DNA of 20,267 nt from Pseudomonadota bacterium (GTDB taxonomy: Bacteria; Pseudomonadota; Alphaproteobacteria; Caulobacterales; Caulobacteraceae). Location of the stretch: assembly GCA_023456105.1 (NCBI GenBank), contig JAEYAO010000055.1, positions 1 to 20,267 of the forward strand. The letters run 5' to 3'. The notes under the pieces were generated by a model. It saw only the letters and a list, made by a program, of their open reading frames with translations. It searched no databases and was not told the origin of the DNA. Each line of letters starts with the position of its first letter. Position 1 is the first letter of the stretch. Below, piece by piece: positions 5,463-12,540 of this stretch. The translations under genes were made by a program, and so were the position numbers.

Positions 5463-6982
5463 AGGGCGGCTCCAGAATCCGGCAGGACGAGGCGTTTGGG
5501 GAATTTCAGCAGAAAAGTCGAGCCCTTGCCAAGCTCGGACTCCAGATCGATCTGACCGCCCAAGCGTCGCACGCTGTTGCGCACAAAGGCAAGGCCGAGC
5601 CCCTCGCCCGCCCGGTCCTGACGCCCGGCGCGGCGGAAAAGCTCAAAGATGCGCTCATGGTCGCGCGGCGCGACCCCGCGCCCGTTGTCGGCGATGCGAT
5701 AGACGATCCAGCCGCCGGGGACGTCTTCGCCGCTGATCTCGATGCGACCCGGTCGGCTGGCCTCCAGATACTTCACCGCATTGTCGATCAGGTTGCCGAA
5801 GATCTGCTCCATCGACAGCCGGTCGCTTTCGATCGCCGGCAGGCCGCGTACAATGATCTCGGCTTCGGCCGTCTCAGTCTGGTGACGCACGCTGTCGGCT
5901 ATGCCTTGCGCCATGGCCGTCATGTCCAGCGTCTCGATCGCGAGATTGCGACGGCCTTCGCGCGACAGCTTCAGAATGGCGTTGATCAGCCGGTCCATCT
6001 TGGTGGTGGAGGCGCGGATGAATCCGATGGCCTCCGGCACGTCCTCGCGCACCGCCTGCACCACCTCGGGATCCACCTCGCGCTCGGCCTCGGCGCGGGC
6101 GATGGCCTTGTCGATGGTGCGACCGGCCTGCTCAAGCTCCGAGGTGTAGCCCATGACATTGACCAAGGGCGCGCGCAGATCGTGGCTGACGATATAGGCG
6201 AAGCGCTGGATTTCCTCGTTGGCGCGGGTCAGTTCGCCGGTGCGTTCCCGAACCTTGTCCTCGAGACTGGCGTTGGCGGCGTCCAGCGCTTCTCGGGCCG
6301 ACTGCATCTCCAGCACATAGCGCCGCACCAGCCAGGCCGAGATTGCGGCCATGACCAGCACCAGCACCGCCGCCAGCGTGTTGATGACGACGGTGATCAG
6401 CCCGAACCGCTCTGACGTCTGGATCCGCTTAGCGATGCGGGCCGACTTGATCCCGTCGAACTCGCTGATGTCGTTGCGGATGGCGTCCATGAGCCTGCGG
6501 CCCTCGTCGCTGCGCACGATCTGGATCGCCTGGCCGATGCGGCCTTGCCGCGCCAGCGCGAGTGTCGAATCCATCTCCGCCATCTTGGCGTCCACCGCTT
6601 CGTGCAGCCGATCAACGGGCGCACGCAGTTCCGCATCGGTGTCGCCGCGGTGCAAAGTCTCCAGCGCAGGCGCCAGCGACTGGCGGGCCTCCTCGAACGG
6701 CTGAAGGTACTGCGGTCGGCCGGTCAGAAGAAAGCCGCGCTGCGCCGTCTCGGCGTCGGTGACCGCGATCAGCAGCGTACGGGCGGCGCGACGCATCTGC
6801 TGGGCGTCCTCGATCGAGTCATTCACCTGCGCGGTCCGCCCGATCATCACAAAGGTGGCGATGTTGACCAGAAGCAGCAGCAGGAACGCCCCCGCCAGCA
6901 ACCCCGCCACGGCGCGCCCCACGCTCGGGGTGCGCAGGAAGTCGCCGACGAGATGCAGGGCCTTGCGGGAGCGAGGGATCAT
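5459..6982 (-). CDS. CHASE3-domain membrane sensor histidine kinase
   Basis: This 507-residue inner-membrane kinase has a first membrane helix at about 24-48 and a periplasmic CHASE3 sensor domain at about 50-190, including the DAETAQRGFLLTG signature. A second membrane helix lies at about 194-219 and a coiled coil at about 225-258. The HisKA domain has H267 in YIVSHDLRAPL. The ATPase has N401 (NLIDNAVKY), DNGRG at 432-436 and GEGLGLAF at 459-466. All catalytic motifs are intact, so it should autophosphorylate in response to a periplasmic cue whose identity is unknown. It heads the kinase/receiver/receiver-kinase cassette and overlaps the receiver gene by 4 bases. It lies 46 bases downstream of flhA on the same strand. 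No Shine-Dalgarno precedes the ATG. A GCTAAAGC sequence at 6990-6997 resembles a Caulobacter -10 element but lacks a good -35, so flagellar-operon read-through or a separate promoter are both possible. Confidence 0.93.
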   Translation of the reverse strand: MIPRSRKALHLVGDFLRTPSVGRAVAGLLAGAFLLLLLVNIATFVMIGRTAQVNDSIEDAQQMRRAARTLLIAVTDAETAQRGFLLTGRPQYLQPFEEARQSLAPALETLHRGDTDAELRAPVDRLHEAVDAKMAEMDSTLALARQGRIGQAIQIVRSDEGRRLMDAIRNDISEFDGIKSARIAKRIQTSERFGLITVVINTLAAVLVLVMAAISAWLVRRYVLEMQSAREALDAANASLEDKVRERTGELTRANEEIQRFAYIVSHDLRAPLVNVMGYTSELEQAGRTIDKAIARAEAEREVDPEVVQAVREDVPEAIGFIRASTTKMDRLINAILKLSREGRRNLAIETLDMTAMAQGIADSVRHQTETAEAEIIVRGLPAIESDRLSMEQIFGNLIDNAVKYLEASRPGRIEISGEDVPGGWIVYRIADNGRGVAPRDHERIFELFRRAGRQDRAGEGLGLAFVRNSVRRLGGQIDLESELGKGSTFLLKFPKRLVLPDSGAAL

Positions 6983-7028
6983 GAAGGTTGCTTTAGCCGC
7001 CGCAAGCGTCGCCGCATAGCGCCATGCG

Positions 7029-9140
7029 TCACACCTGTCCCAGAGTCCTCAGGCGGGCCTTGGGGTGGACCTCGTTCTGGCTCATCACCACCGTCTGGCC
7101 GCGGAAGCGTTCGATGATGGAGCGGACGTAGGGGCGGATCATGGGGCCGGTCAGCAGGACCGCATTCTCGCCCGACATGGCGATGCGCTCAAAGGTGTCG
7201 CGGGTGGAGCGGATGAAGTCCTGCAGGCGCGACGGCGCCATGGCCAGCTGCTTGTCCTCGCCCTGCCCGACCAGCGCCTCGGCGAAGGCGGCCTCCCAGT
7301 CGGGCGACAGGGTGACGATGGGCAAGGCGCCGTCGTGGCCCTGGTGCTGCCAGCACAGCTGGCGCGCCAGACGTCCGCGCACGTGCTCGACCAGGGTGGA
7401 GACGGAGGCGGTGTGCGGCGCGGCCTCGGCCAGGCCTTCCAGGATCGCCGGCAGGTCGCGGATCGACACCCGCTCGCGCAGCAGGCTCTGCAGCACGCGC
7501 TGCAGGGTGGTGACGGTGACGACGGAGGGTATCAGCTCCTCGACCAGCTTCTTTTCCTCGGGCCCGACTTCCTTCAGCAGCTTCTGCACCTCGGCGTAGG
7601 AGAGCAGGTCGGCCATGTTCTCCTTGAGGATCTCGGTCAGGTGGGTGGTCAGGACCGTGGACGGATCGACGATGGTGTAGCCGCGGAAGGTCGCCTCCTC
7701 GCGCAGGGACTCCTCGATCCAGGTCGCCGGCAGGCCGAAGGCCGGCTCCTTCATGTGCTCGCCCGGCAGTTCGACCTGGCGGCCGGCCGGATCCATGGTC
7801 ATGAGACAGCCCAGACGCACCTCGCCCGCCCCGGCCTCCATCTCCTTGATGCGGATGGCGTAGCCCTGGGTCGGCAGGCGCATGTTGTCGAGGATGCGGA
7901 CCTGCGGCATCACGAAACCGTACTCCTGCGCCAGCGAGCGGCGCAGGGCGCGGATCTGGTCGGTCAGGCGACGGCCCTCCAGGTCGTTGATCAGCGCCAG
8001 CAGCGAATAGCCGAGTTCGATCTTGACCTCGTCGATCGACAGGGCGGCCGAGATGGGCTCCTCCACATCCTCCTTGGGCTTGGCTTGGGCGGCGGCGATC
8101 TCGGCCTCGGTCGGCTCAGGCTTCAGCCGGGCACGGCCAAGCCGCCAAGCCATGAAGCCGGAGCCCAGCGCAAGCGCCGCGAACGGCAGGATGGGCATGC
8201 CGGGGATCAGGCCGATCAGGCCGGCCGCGCCCGACACCACGCCCAGCGACACCGGGTTGGTGGCCAGCTGCGACACCAGCGCCTTGTCGGCCGTGCCCTC
8301 GACGCCCGCCTTGGACACCAGAAAGCCCGCGGCGATGGAGACGATGATGGCCGGGATCTGGGTCACCAGGCCGTCGCCGATGGTCAGCTGGGTGTAGGTG
8401 TTGGCCGCATCGCCGATCGGCATGCCGTGCTGCATCACCCCGATCAGGATGCCGCCGATCACGTTGATGAAGGTGATGATCAGACCGGCGACCGCATCGC
8501 CGCGCACGAATTTGGACGCGCCGTCCATGGCCCCGAAGAAGGTCGATTCCTGCTCCAGCTCCTTGCGGCGCAGCTTGGCCGTCGCCTCGTCGATCAGGCC
8601 GGCGGACAGGTCGGCGTCGATGGCCATCTGCTTGCCCGGCATGGAGTCCAGGGTGAAGCGGGCGGACACCTCGGCGATGCGGGTAGAGCCCTTGGTGATG
8701 ACCACGAAGTTCACCACCAGGACAATGGCGAAGATGATCACCCCGATGATGAAGTTGCCGCCCATCATCAGCTCGCCGAAGGCGTTGATGACCTGACCGG
8801 CCGCGTCATGGCCTTCCTGGCCGTGGGTCAGGATCAGACGGGTGGACGCAAGATTCAGCCCCAGCCGGTACAGGGTCGTGACCAGCAGCACGGTCGGGAA
8901 GATGGCGAAGTCCAGCGGCCGCTTCATCATCACGGCCGTCATCAGGATCAGCACGCTGGAGACGATCGAAATCGCCAGGAGCAGATCCAGCAGCAGCTTG
9001 GGGACCGGCACGATCAGCAGCATGATCACGCCGATCACGCCGACCGCCATCATCACCTCGCCGCGCATCAGCCAGCCGGTGACGTCCTGGCGCGTCGGCC
9101 GGGCGTAGCCGTCCTTCATCAGGATCGGGGCGTCGGTCAC
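7029..9140 (-). CDS. flhA: Flagellar export gate protein FlhA
   Basis: This 703-residue protein is of full family length. The N-terminal third carries about eight membrane helices (from about residue 28 to 330). The cytoplasmic domain (about 360-703) forms the nonameric ring that receives export chaperones in the flagellar type III secretion gate. The FHIPEP signature is clear at about 154-184 (RIAEVSARFTLDSMPGKQM onward). The start is GTG at 9140, overlapping the beta-lactamase stop by 4 bases (GTGA), with AAGG 8 bases upstream. An ATG at 9119 would remove only seven residues. In Caulobacter crescentus, as I recall it, flhA directly follows flbD; here a beta-lactamase gene intervenes. It is the last flagellar gene in the window, and a histidine kinase gene follows after 46 bases. 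Confidence 0.98.
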   Translation of the reverse strand: MTDAPILMKDGYARPTRQDVTGWLMRGEVMMAVGVIGVIMLLIVPVPKLLLDLLLAISIVSSVLILMTAVMMKRPLDFAIFPTVLLVTTLYRLGLNLASTRLILTHGQEGHDAAGQVINAFGELMMGGNFIIGVIIFAIVLVVNFVVITKGSTRIAEVSARFTLDSMPGKQMAIDADLSAGLIDEATAKLRRKELEQESTFFGAMDGASKFVRGDAVAGLIITFINVIGGILIGVMQHGMPIGDAANTYTQLTIGDGLVTQIPAIIVSIAAGFLVSKAGVEGTADKALVSQLATNPVSLGVVSGAAGLIGLIPGMPILPFAALALGSGFMAWRLGRARLKPEPTEAEIAAAQAKPKEDVEEPISAALSIDEVKIELGYSLLALINDLEGRRLTDQIRALRRSLAQEYGFVMPQVRILDNMRLPTQGYAIRIKEMEAGAGEVRLGCLMTMDPAGRQVELPGEHMKEPAFGLPATWIEESLREEATFRGYTIVDPSTVLTTHLTEILKENMADLLSYAEVQKLLKEVGPEEKKLVEELIPSVVTVTTLQRVLQSLLRERVSIRDLPAILEGLAEAAPHTASVSTLVEHVRGRLARQLCWQHQGHDGALPIVTLSPDWEAAFAEALVGQGEDKQLAMAPSRLQDFIRSTRDTFERIAMSGENAVLLTGPMIRPYVRSIIERFRGQTVVMSQNEVHPKARLRTLGQV

Positions 9141-10075
9141 GTGGCGGCCCTTGCGGCGGCGGGCGCGTCGTCGGGCCGTCCGTGGCCCAGCGCCGCCAGG
9201 GCGCGCCGCGACGCCTCGGCCACCACCGCCTCGCGCCGCTCGAGCGGCAGGCTTTCGGGCGCGTCATAGTAGACGGCGATCCTGACCGGCAGTTCGGCGG
9301 CGGCGTAGGCGTAGCCGATGTCGTTGGTCTGGCCGGTTCCGCCGGTGCCGGTCTTGTGGGCTACGGTCCAGCCGTTCGGCACGCCGGCCCGGATGCGCCC
9401 TCGCCCCGTCGGGCTGTCGATCAGCCAGTCCCACAGCGGCCGGTGCGGCGACTGGAAGGTGAAGGGGCGGTAGGTCTCCTCCATCCAGTTCAGGTTCTGA
9501 ACCGTCTGAAGCGCGGTGGTGGTGTCCTTGGCGACGTCCGGGACGTTGAGCGCTGGCTCCAGCCGGTCGATCGAAGTCGTCTCGTCGCCCATGGCCCGGC
9601 ACCAGGCGCGCAGGGTCTCCAGCCCGCCGATTTCGCGGATCAGGATGTTGGCGGCGGCGTTGTCCGACAGCTCGACCGTCGCCTGCGCGAGCTCTGAGAT
9701 GGTCAGGGTCCGGCCGACGGCCCCTTCGGTCGTCGGCCAGTGGGGCAGGATGTCGCCGGCCGTGATAGGGATGGGGCGATCCAGGGTTTCCTGCTCGCGC
9801 GAGGCCCGCTCCAGCACGCAGGCGGCCAGGAACAGCTTGAAGGTCGAGCAATAGTTGAACCGCTCGTCGCCGCGCCAGGCGACGGCGCGCCGCTCGGCCG
9901 CGGCCAGTCCGATGCGGCCGCCGTGTGTGCGCTCCAGGTCCGACAGGTCGAGCACGGCAGGGGCCTGGGGCGGCTCCACAGACGATTCCCGCCGCTCGGG
10001 CGCACGACGGCAGGCGCCCAGCCCCAGGAGGACAAGGCCGGCCAGCACGCCCCTGCGGTCGGCGCCGCGGATCAC
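9137..10075 (-). CDS. bla: Class A beta-lactamase, predicted lipoprotein, inside the flagellar operon
   Basis: This 312-residue protein has every class A serine beta-lactamase motif. The nucleophile motif is S77-T-F-K80 (Ambler 70-73) and SDN is at 137-139 (Ambler 130-132). E173-PAL-N177 is the omega-loop E166/N170 pair, and K241-T-G is the KTG triad (Ambler 234-236), followed by TGG. Hydrolysis of the beta-lactam ring is therefore expected; spectrum cannot be read. C76 precedes the nucleophile as in CTX-M and KPC, but the partner Cys238 of carbapenemases is absent (glycine). The N-terminus has RR (residues 7-8), a hydrophobic core and a lipobox L19-G-A-C22. This suggests a lipoprotein, possibly Tat-exported. 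The start is GTG at 10075, 2 bases after the flbD stop; the stop overlaps the flhA start. Base composition matches its neighbours. It has no promoter room of its own, so it should be expressed with the flagellar genes. Confidence 0.95.
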   Translation of the reverse strand: MIRGADRRGVLAGLVLLGLGACRRAPERRESSVEPPQAPAVLDLSDLERTHGGRIGLAAAERRAVAWRGDERFNYCSTFKLFLAACVLERASREQETLDRPIPITAGDILPHWPTTEGAVGRTLTISELAQATVELSDNAAANILIREIGGLETLRAWCRAMGDETTSIDRLEPALNVPDVAKDTTTALQTVQNLNWMEETYRPFTFQSPHRPLWDWLIDSPTGRGRIRAGVPNGWTVAHKTGTGGTGQTNDIGYAYAAAELPVRIAVYYDAPESLPLERREAVVAEASRRALAALGHGRPDDAPAAARAAT

Positions 10076-10077
10076 GC

Positions 10078-11493
10078 TCAGGCCGCGTAGCCAGGAGCCG
10101 CGACACCCGACTGCGGCGCGGGGATGGGCGTGCCCTCGTCGGCGTATTCGTTCAGCTTGTTGCGCAGGGTGCGGATCGAGATGCCCAGGATGTTGGCGGC
10201 GTGGGTGCGGTTGCCCAGGCAGTGGCTGAGGGTGTCCAGGATCAGGGTCTTCTCCATGGCCGCCACCGTCTGGCCGACAAAGGAGCGGGTCACGGCGTCC
10301 GCCGCCTGGGCCGCGCGGCCGGCCGGCCCGGCGTCATAGGTCGAGGCGACGGGCTGCGAAGCGGGCGCAGCGCCGGGCGTCGTGTGCAGCGGGCGGCCGT
10401 CCGGCAGGCGGATGGCGTCGGCGTCGATCTCGGGTCCGACCGCCAGCAGCACCGCGCGGTGCATGGCGTTTTCCAGCTCGCGCACATTGCCCGGCCAGCG
10501 GTGGGCGACCACGGCGCGGCGGGCGTCGGCCGACAGGGGGCGCGGGGCCACGCCGTTGGCGGCGGCGTATTTCTTGACGAAGTGCTCGGCCAGCACGGCG
10601 ATGTCGCCCGGCCGCTCGCGCAAGCTCGGCAGACGCAGGTTGACCACGTTCAGCCGGTACAGCAGGTCCTCGCGGAACACGCCTTCGGAGACGGCCCGAT
10701 TCAGATCGCGGTTGGAGGTGGCGATGATGCGGATATTGACCGACACGGGCCTGGAGCCGCCCACGCGGTCGATCACCCGCTCCTGAATGGCGCGCAGCAG
10801 CTTGGCCTGGAGCCGCGCGTCCATCTCGGTGACTTCGTCCAGCAAGAGGGTGCCGCCGTCGGCCTCCTCGAACTTGCCGATCCGGCGGGCCACCGCGCCG
10901 GTGAAGGCGCCCTTTTCGTGCCCGAAGAGCTCGGATTCCAGCAGGTTGTCGGGAATGGCGGCGCAGTTGACGCTGATGAACGGCTTTTCCGCCCGGCGCG
11001 AGTTCTGGTGCAAATAGCGCGCCATCACCTCCTTGCCGACGCCGCTTTCGCCGGTGATCAGGATGGAGGCTTCCGAGCGCGCGACCTGGTCGGCCAGGCC
11101 GATCACCGCCTTCATCGACGGATCGGCCGAGATCATCGGCTTTTCGTCGTCGGCCACCGCCGACAGCACCGCCGCGATCAGGTCCGCATCGGGCGGAAGC
11201 GGAATGAACTCCTTGGCGCCGGCCTTGATGGCGGCGGCGGCCTCACGCGCATCGGCGTCGACGCCGAAGGCCACCACCGGCACGGTGATGCGCTCGTTCT
11301 CGTTGGCCGAGATCAGGGAGGCGATGTCCAGACGATAGTCGACCATCAGAAGGTCCGCCCCCTGCCCGCGCCGCAGCTGCTCGGTCGCCTGATCCGCACG
11401 CTCGACATGGTTGACCTGGGCGCCGTGCGCCATGGCCATCTTCACCGCCGTCGCCAGCTGGCCCGAGAGCCTGCCCACCACCAGAAGCCGCAT
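10078..11493 (-). CDS. flbD: Sigma-54-dependent flagellar transcription regulator FlbD
   Basis: The product is 471 residues with three parts. An N-terminal receiver-like domain (1-115) keeps D52 (LMVDYRLD) but lacks the usual acidic pair (G7-R8 at that place) and the conserved lysine-proline. It is therefore unlikely to be a normal phosphorelay receiver. The AAA+ sigma-54 interaction domain has Walker A GESGVGKE (148-155), the GAFTGA loop (195-200) that contacts sigma-54, and Walker B ending D219-E220. A Fis-type helix-turn-helix is at about 408-451. In Caulobacter, FlbD with FliX turns on late flagellar genes once the basal body is built and represses fliF; the same job is inferred from position and architecture. 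ATG 11493 has the strongest Shine-Dalgarno of the operon (AAGGAGGA at 11500-11507, 6 bases away). It follows fliN after a 69-base gap containing a hairpin. Confidence 0.96.
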   Translation of the reverse strand: MRLLVVGRLSGQLATAVKMAMAHGAQVNHVERADQATEQLRRGQGADLLMVDYRLDIASLISANENERITVPVVAFGVDADAREAAAAIKAGAKEFIPLPPDADLIAAVLSAVADDEKPMISADPSMKAVIGLADQVARSEASILITGESGVGKEVMARYLHQNSRRAEKPFISVNCAAIPDNLLESELFGHEKGAFTGAVARRIGKFEEADGGTLLLDEVTEMDARLQAKLLRAIQERVIDRVGGSRPVSVNIRIIATSNRDLNRAVSEGVFREDLLYRLNVVNLRLPSLRERPGDIAVLAEHFVKKYAAANGVAPRPLSADARRAVVAHRWPGNVRELENAMHRAVLLAVGPEIDADAIRLPDGRPLHTTPGAAPASQPVASTYDAGPAGRAAQAADAVTRSFVGQTVAAMEKTLILDTLSHCLGNRTHAANILGISIRTLRNKLNEYADEGTPIPAPQSGVAAPGYAA

Positions 11494-11540
11494 CGGTCTT
11501 CCTCCTTAAGCCTTACCGCCGGTCGCCGTCACTTTGCTGC

Positions 11541-11561
11541 GCAATGCCTGCGCGGCATTGC
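11541..11561 (-). other. Perfect RNA hairpin in the fliN-flbD gap
   Basis: GCAATGCC (11541-11548), a 5-base loop, and GGCATTGC (11554-11561) form an uninterrupted 8-bp stem beginning one base after the fliN stop codon. In the operon's message it lies between fliN and the strong ribosome-binding site of flbD. No T-run follows on the minus strand, so it is not a standard terminator. A role in message stability, processing or attenuation is possible. The remaining gap (11494-11540) otherwise shows only the flbD Shine-Dalgarno. Confidence 0.55.
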
Positions 11562-11562
11562 T

Positions 11563-11892
11563 TCAGGCGCCCGTTTCCTCGGTCTTGATGATTTCCGTCA
11601 TGGTGACGCCCAGACGGTCGTCGATCACGACCACCTCGCCGCGCGCCACCAGGCGGTTGTTGACGAAGATGTCGATGGCCTCGCCGACCTTGCGGTCCAG
11701 CTCCAGCACCGAGCCCTTGTTGAGCTTCAGCAGTTGGGCGACCGACATGTGCGACTTGCCCAGCACCGCCGAGATGTTGACCGGCACGTCGAACACGGGG
11801 GCCAGATCGGCGGCGGTCTTGTCGCCCGGTGCGTCGGTGGTGGCCAGGGCGGTCGAGTCGCCGAATTCCTCCAGCGAAAAGGTGTCGGACAT
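11563..11892 (-). CDS. fliN: Flagellar motor switch protein FliN
   Basis: The 109-residue protein has a C-terminal SpoA (surface presentation of antigens) domain at about residues 30-103. It includes VFDVPVNISAVLG, LLKLNKGSVLELD and a late VTMTEI strand, which together are diagnostic of FliN. FliN multimers form the lower C-ring of the motor, helping switch rotation and dock the export ATPase complex through FliH. The first 30 residues are acidic and loosely conserved. ATG 11892 is chosen because it overlaps the flbE stop (TGATG) and has GGAG about 9 bases upstream. A longer reading of the same frame is only a shadow of flbE. FliM, its usual partner, is not in this window, as in Caulobacter where fliM lies elsewhere. 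Confidence 0.96.
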   Translation of the reverse strand: MSDTFSLEEFGDSTALATTDAPGDKTAADLAPVFDVPVNISAVLGKSHMSVAQLLKLNKGSVLELDRKVGEAIDIFVNNRLVARGEVVVIDDRLGVTMTEIIKTEETGA

Positions 11893-12539
11893 CAGAAGGC
11901 GCTCCGTGCGGAGGAAAGCGGTTCGGCGTGGCCGGCTTCGGCCGCCAGGGCCGAAGTCAGCGCCTCGGCCACGCGGGCGGCGGAGGCGTCGGGGTCGTGT
12001 TCGGCGCGGCCGTCGGCCCATTCCAGCTGAAAGGCGGCGGCGGGCAGGCCCGGCTCCTCGCGAAAGGCGACGGCGCCGGTGAAGCCGCCGGATGCGGCCG
12101 CATCGGCGATGGTCTCGCGGGCGGCCTCGTCCAGGCCCGAGGCGCGGATCACCAGGCGGGGCGAGGCGTCGATCTCCTGCGCCAGCATCTCCAGCGCGGC
12201 TTTCAGCGGCGCCAGCGGGTAGCGGTCCAGGGCCGAGCCGGCGATGGCGCGCGCGGCCGCCAGCGCCAGATCGGCCGACTGCTCGCGGTGCGCTTGCGCC
12301 GCCGACTGTAGCGACGGCATGGCCTGAGCCACGCTCTGGGCCACTGCGTTCAGGGCCATGGCGCGAAGGTTCTCGACCTCGTCCAGCGCCTGCTGCCGCG
12401 CCTCGAGCCGGGCTTGAGCGACCAGGGCGTCGACTTCGGCCGGCAGATAGGTGCGCTTGGCCGGCTTCCATGCGGAGGGCGTGACGACCTCGCCTGAGGC
12501 GTCGAACTCGGTGTCGAAGATGAAGGGGCGCGGGGTCAT
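11892..12539 (-). CDS. fliH: FliH-family flagellar export regulator (FlbE in Caulobacter)
   Basis: This 215-residue cytoplasmic protein lies between fliG and fliN, which is the slot of flbE in Caulobacter and matches a FliH-type protein. It opens with a short conserved RPFIFDTEFD segment. A long alanine-, glutamate- and glutamine-rich helical stretch follows (about 35-110, such as EARQQALDEVENLR). It ends in a C-terminal domain with LVIRASGLDEAARETI and FQLEWADGRAEHD, like the export-ATPase-binding end of FliH. FliH binds and restrains the FliI ATPase and links it to FliN. Neither fliI nor fliJ is in the window. The ATG at 12539 follows the fliG stop after one base, and the stop overlaps the fliN start. 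Sequence conservation in this family is low, so the call leans on gene order as well as on residues. Confidence 0.9.
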   Translation of the reverse strand: MTPRPFIFDTEFDASGEVVTPSAWKPAKRTYLPAEVDALVAQARLEARQQALDEVENLRAMALNAVAQSVAQAMPSLQSAAQAHREQSADLALAAARAIAGSALDRYPLAPLKAALEMLAQEIDASPRLVIRASGLDEAARETIADAAASGGFTGAVAFREEPGLPAAAFQLEWADGRAEHDPDASAARVAEALTSALAAEAGHAEPLSSARSAF

Positions 12540-12540
12540 G

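Noticed and set aside
6990..6997. GCTAAAGC (minus strand) as the -10 element of a promoter for the CHASE3 kinase
   Set aside because: The match to GCTANAWC is 7/8, but the best -35 (GCGACGC) is poor and only 8 bases away, so the site is not well enough supported to list.
7013..7028. Terminator hairpin between flhA and the histidine kinase (CGCAT, 6-base loop, ATGCG)
   Set aside because: The stem is only 5 bp, it begins one base after the flhA stop, and no T-run follows on the minus strand.
9141..9160. A sigma-54-like TGGC...TTGC sequence near the flhA start
   Set aside because: GG and GC are separated by 8 bases instead of the required 10, and the sequence runs in the plus direction, away from the flagellar genes.
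7065..9269. A 734-residue open frame on the plus strand opposite flhA, and similar long frames opposite flbD/fliN (9925-12030), fliF (13731-15284) and the nucleoside transporter (18849-20156)
   Set aside because: They are His/Gln/Arg/Gly-rich products of antisense reading in GC-rich DNA, show no family motifs, and lie exactly opposite well-identified genes.
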